DNA of 7,932 nt from an uncultured Taibaiella sp. (GTDB taxonomy: Bacteria; Bacteroidota; Bacteroidia; Chitinophagales; Chitinophagaceae). The DNA lies in assembly GCA_946886975.1 (NCBI GenBank), contig CAMPJV010000109.1:1-7932 (forward strand). The letters are read 5' to 3'. The notes beneath the pieces were generated by a model, which was not told where the DNA came from, made no database searches, and saw only the letters and a program-made list of their open reading frames with translations. Made by a program: the position numbers and the translations under genes. Shown here piece by piece: positions 6,462 through 7,932 of the stretch (positions are counted from its first letter, which is position 1; each line of letters opens with the position of its first letter).

Positions 6462-7499
6462 ATGAAGGCTCTCATCATCCGCTTTTCATCTATCGGCGAT
6501 ATCATACTTACTACTCCCGTAGTTCGTTGTCTTAAGCAGCAGAAGCCGGGAACAGAGATTCACTATCTTACAAAAGCTGTTTTTGCTCCAATCATCGCCT
6601 CCAATCCCTACATTGACCGGTTTCATTACCTGGACGATAACCTGGAGGAGATCATCGAAGGCCTCAGAAAGGAGAAGTTCGATGTAGTGATAGACCTGCA
6701 TAAGAATATCCGGACGCTGAAGGTAAAAAGGGCCCTCAACACGCTCAGCTATTCGTACAATAAGCTCAATACACAGAAGTGGCTATATGTCAATTTTAAG
6801 CTGAACCTGATGCCCGACGCGAGCATTGTGGAACGCTATATGGAAACAGTGAAGCCCCTGGGAATTAAGAATGATGGTCAGGGACTGGACTATTTCATTC
6901 CTTCGGAGATCGAGCTGACTAATCGGGATGTACCGATGAGTCATTGGGCTGGCTACGTGGGCTGCGTTATAGGGGGCTCGTATAATACCAAAAAGTTGCC
7001 TGTAGAGAAATGGAAGGAATTTATCTCTTTGCTGCCATACCCCGTCATGCTCATGGGCGGACCGGAAGACATAGAGGAGGGGAGGAGCATATCTGCCATG
7101 GACCCCATCAAAATCTATAATTCCTGTGGAAAATTCAGCCTGAATGAATCCGCCTGGCTGGTAGAGAAGTCGAGAGTGATAGTCAGCAACGACACAGGCC
7201 TGATGCACATTGCCGCCGCCTTCAGAAAGCCTATCGTATCCCTCTGGGGCAACACAGCACCGGACATGGGCATGTTCCCTTATTTTGGCTACAACAATCT
7301 GAAAAGCAACGTGGCCCCACAGGCTCATATTATGGAGAATAAGGGGCTGTCCTGCCATCCGTGTAGCAAATTGGGTTATCACCGCTGTCCCAAAAGACAT
7401 TTTCGCTGCATGAACGATCTGGATATGCAGGCAATGGCAACGGTGGTTAAAGGCTATTGGGCGACTGCCGCCGTTGACCCAGTAAAGCGACCTGGGTAA
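6462..7499 (+). CDS. Glycosyltransferase family 9 (heptosyltransferase-like)
   Basis: A 345-residue cytoplasmic enzyme of the GT-B fold, family GT9, which transfers an ADP-activated heptose or related sugar to lipopolysaccharide core or other surface glycans. The N-terminal domain opens with LIIRFSSIGDIILTTPVVRCL (4-24), the signature acceptor-side loop, followed by IDLHKNIRT (77-85). The C-terminal donor domain has VIGGSYNTKKLPVEKW (169-184), LMGGPED (197-203) and SNDTGLMHIAAAFRKPIVSLWG (242-263), the nucleotide-sugar site. Near the C-terminus are four cysteines, C298-x2-C301-x7-C309-x6-C316, which could bind a metal; similar Cys-rich ends occur in Bacteroidetes GT9 proteins as I recall them. 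Length is normal and there is no membrane segment. The gene is divergent from recG and stands alone, with no other glycan genes in view, so the acceptor cannot be named, and WaaF/WaaC would be an over-call. Confidence 0.92.
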   Translation: MKALIIRFSSIGDIILTTPVVRCLKQQKPGTEIHYLTKAVFAPIIASNPYIDRFHYLDDNLEEIIEGLRKEKFDVVIDLHKNIRTLKVKRALNTLSYSYNKLNTQKWLYVNFKLNLMPDASIVERYMETVKPLGIKNDGQGLDYFIPSEIELTNRDVPMSHWAGYVGCVIGGSYNTKKLPVEKWKEFISLLPYPVMLMGGPEDIEEGRSISAMDPIKIYNSCGKFSLNESAWLVEKSRVIVSNDTGLMHIAAAFRKPIVSLWGNTAPDMGMFPYFGYNNLKSNVAPQAHIMENKGLSCHPCSKLGYHRCPKRHFRCMNDLDMQAMATVVKGYWATAAVDPVKRPG

Positions 7500-7572
7500 A
7501 GAATGAGCCTTCCAATCATGTCAGAAAGTAGATATACGGCTCAAAAAAATCCCAAAAAAGTGCCAAAATGAC

Positions 7573-7612
7573 CCAACTATGACGGAGTCTTCCCTGTCTT
7601 AGAGATAGTTGG
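7573..7612. repeat. Inverted repeat (hairpin) downstream of the glycosyltransferase gene
   Basis: Perfect 8-bp arms CCAACTAT (7573-7580) and ATAGTTGG (7605-7612) enclose 24 nt, within which GACGG and CTGTC can extend the stem across a bulge. No T run follows, so it is not a canonical terminator. It may be a Rho-dependent/3'-end structure or part of the leader of the next gene. Confidence 0.5.
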
Positions 7613-7631
7613 ATAGTAATACTTGTGCTGA

Positions 7632-7663
7632 TTGGTTCTTATGGGTCAAAGAAATAGAACCAA
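7632..7663. repeat. Inverted repeat upstream of the secreted-protein gene
   Basis: Perfect 8-bp arms TTGGTTCT (7632-7639) and AGAACCAA (7656-7663) enclose 16 nt. It lies 20 bp after the previous hairpin and ends 5 bp before a TATTTTTG promoter-like box, a position where a regulator could bind. No T run follows. Confidence 0.5.
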
Positions 7664-7668
7664 ATTGT

Positions 7669-7676
7669 TATTTTTG
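7669..7676 (+). promoter_or_regulatory. Possible -7 element (TATTTTTG) for the gene at 7765
   Basis: TATTTTTG fits the Bacteroidetes -7 consensus TAnnTTTG exactly. No TTG is found 17-23 nt upstream; the nearest, at 7632-7634, is 34 nt away inside the inverted repeat. Use of this box would give a leader of about 80 nt containing a small hairpin (7682-7687 / 7694-7699) and a T run at 7718-7723. Confidence 0.35.
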
Positions 7677-7764
7677 TTACCATCCTCCTTATAGAGGGTC
7701 GGCTCAGAACGCAGGCCTTTTTTATTAAAGAAAAAGATTAAATATTAAAGCAAACGTTGATACC

Positions 7765-7932
7765 ATGGTCATTAAACATCTACAAAGGGTATTTTTCGCA
7801 TTAATGCTCCTTTTGCTATGTGGGTTCGGCAACAGTGCCAGGGCTTCGCACTTAGCGGCTGCAGATTTGTATCTGGACTATATTGGCACCGGACCAAATG
7901 ACCTCACATATAGGATCACTCTGGTAATTTAT
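7765..7932 (+). CDS. N-terminus of a secreted protein, probably a large Bacteroidetes surface/gliding-type protein (3' end outside window)
   Basis: This frame is visible for 56 codons and is open to the last base. It begins MVIKHLQRVFFALMLLLLCG, a clear signal peptide probably cleaved around NSARA-SHLAA. The mature start, SHLAAADLYLDYIGTGPNDLTYRITLVIY, resembles the SHIVGGELYYDYLG...YRITLKIY opening of very large Bacteroidetes secreted proteins that often carry PKD-like or SprB-type repeats and a gliding-motility/T9SS C-terminal domain (from memory of that family). The remainder, including any sorting tail, is outside the window. Start chosen at ATG 7765 because the signal peptide begins there; there is no Shine-Dalgarno but the leader is A-rich. 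Secretion is confident; the specific family is likely but rests on about 30 residues. Confidence 0.75.
   Translation, partial: MVIKHLQRVFFALMLLLLCGFGNSARASHLAAADLYLDYIGTGPNDLTYRITLVIY

Noticed and set aside
6783..7400. 205-codon open frame on the minus strand
   Set aside because: It lies wholly antisense to the well-supported GT9 gene, has no recognisable domain, and is explained by the codon composition of the real gene.
7504..7549. TGAGCC / GGCTCA hairpin followed by an A run as a terminator of the glycosyltransferase gene
   Set aside because: The stem is only 6 bp with a 28-nt loop, and the run after it is A rather than T on the transcribed strand.

Overview
This window looks like ordinary chromosomal DNA from a Bacteroidetes bacterium, probably of the Chitinophaga/Cytophaga-like branch. 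The evidence is: the 3' end of a gene for a cell-surface protein with a type IX secretion (T9SS) C-terminal sorting domain (YPNP motif); the 5' end of another secreted protein whose start resembles the N-termini of very large Bacteroidetes surface/gliding-type proteins; a conserved lipoprotein- or exoprotein-like family known mainly from this phylum; and promoter-like elements of the Bacteroidetes form (TAnnTTTG) rather than sigma70 boxes. No rRNA, tRNA, insertion sequence, integrase, phage gene or CRISPR array is visible.

Layout: (i) 2-613, end of a T9SS cargo protein, closed by a strong terminator. (ii) 776-1426, an exported YiiX/YebB-type (permuted NlpC/P60) cysteine-hydrolase homologue in which the expected catalytic cysteine is alanine. 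(iii) 1519-2037, a DinB-family metal-binding helical-bundle protein, followed by a hairpin terminator. (iv) 2182-3585, an exported 467-residue protein matching the module that normally sits in the middle of much larger Bacteroidetes metallophosphoesterase/surface-antigen proteins; its DWDRH and DRDQA motifs suggest an atypical kinase-like fold. (v) 3589-3861, minus strand, a small GlsB/YeaQ/YmgE membrane protein, convergent with (iv) with only 3 bp between stops. (vi) 4045-6198, minus strand, complete recG, with its own terminator at 3894-3918. (vii) a divergent intergenic region carrying two different 11-bp-period repeat arrays. (viii) 6462-7499, plus strand, a family 9 glycosyltransferase (heptosyltransferase-like). 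(ix) 7500-7764, intergenic DNA with inverted repeats and a promoter-like box. (x) 7765-end, start of a large secreted protein gene, cut by the window edge.

The genes do not form one pathway or an obvious operon: most are separated by terminators or face different ways. The common theme is the envelope and exterior of the cell (T9SS cargo, exported hydrolase-like and kinase-like proteins, a membrane stress protein, a lipopolysaccharide/glycan glycosyltransferase), with recG as the one DNA-repair housekeeping gene. I see no clear new multi-gene system. The items most worth a second look are the apparent compensated frameshift that erases the catalytic Cys of the YiiX-like protein, the stand-alone kinase-like module, and the 11-bp-phased repeats between recG and the glycosyltransferase.
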